Translations under genes and position numbers: made by a program | The notes under the pieces: generated by a model | Database searches by the model: none | What the model saw: the letters and a program-made list of their open reading frames with translations, nothing else | Told to the model about the DNA's origin: nothing | Part shown: in pieces, positions 5,365 to 5,945 of the stretch | Layout of the letters: every line of letters starts with the position of its first letter | How positions within the stretch are numbered: the first letter of the stretch is position 1 | Assembly: GCA_031254675.1 (NCBI GenBank) | Contig: JAIRTV010000094.1 | Coordinates: 1 to 5,945 of the forward strand | From: Planctomycetaceae bacterium | Lineage (GTDB): Bacteria > Planctomycetota > Planctomycetia > Pirellulales > Thermoguttaceae | DNA length: 5,945 nucleotides | Reading direction: 5' to 3'

Positions 5365-5583
5365 ACGGCAGGTTAATGGTGCCGTCGTTAAGACAGCAAA
5401 AAAACCATTGGCCGGTCATAGAAATTTCGACGAAATTTTTGTGAACTCCAAGAAAACCAATGAGGATTGGTGATGGAATAATAAAGTCCCTGAACGATGA
5501 CCATTGTTTAGGGCAACCAGAGAGAAATCTCGATCAGTTTAATTTTAGCTGTTCCTGCAAAGGAATATTTGCTATATCGAAAT
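5365..5583 (+). other. Structured 16S rRNA leader
   Basis: No gene is seen here. Stems visible are ACGGCA/TGCCGT (5365-5385), the near-palindrome AAATTTCG-A-CGAAATTT (5422-5438) and ACCAAT-GAGG-ATTGGT (5456-5471). Leader RNA of this kind usually pairs with sequence beyond the 16S 3' end for RNase III cleavage; that partner lies outside the window. Confidence 0.5.

Positions 5584-5945
<362 letters not shown>

Overview
The window comes from a member of the Planctomycetota. The 5' part of a 16S rRNA gene at the right edge carries perfect matches to the Planctomycetes probe site Pla46 (5629-5646) and to the EUB338-II site (5895-5912). The neighbouring protein families (a DUF6677-like membrane protein and a 'Rhodopirellula transposase' / ISAzo13 element) fit that assignment.

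Layout, left to right. (1) Positions 1-1418, minus strand: an AT-rich open frame that enters from beyond the left edge. Its 472 visible codons read as the N-terminal part of a Cas12a2-type CRISPR effector, the RNA-activated type V nuclease used for abortive defence. (2) Positions 1419-1893: a divergent intergenic region. It holds one solitary Cas12a-type CRISPR repeat (1636-1671, minus strand) that ends in the canonical crRNA hairpin. The repeat contains an extended -10 promoter whose predicted start falls on the first base of the mature crRNA handle. A hairpin-rich stretch separates it from cas12a2. On the plus strand the same region carries the promoter of the next gene. (3) Positions 1894-2883, plus: a J-domain co-chaperone of the DnaJ/CbpA class without a zinc finger. 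(4) Positions 3010-3624, plus: a small DUF6677-like membrane protein with its own likely promoter. (5) Positions 3632-4926: a complete ISAzo13-family insertion sequence with a minus-strand transposase and 27/31 matched terminal inverted repeats, placed 7 bp after the DUF6677 stop codon. (6) Positions 4927-5583: an rRNA promoter and leader region with two tandem promoters that share a duplicated -35 block, a boxA-like antitermination site and several hairpins. (7) Positions 5584-5945: the start of the 16S rRNA gene, cut by the right edge.

The chaperone, membrane protein and rRNA genes look like ordinary chromosome. The cas12a2 segment is much more AT-rich and looks like an acquired defence gene. 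The most interesting structure is the solitary repeat with a built-in promoter directly upstream of, and co-oriented with, cas12a2. It could make a processing-independent crRNA, and because no clear terminator follows, it could also place a crRNA handle at the 5' end of the cas12a2 mRNA, which would give the effector a way to sense or control its own expression. No second repeat, cas1 or cas2 is visible; these could lie beyond the left edge.
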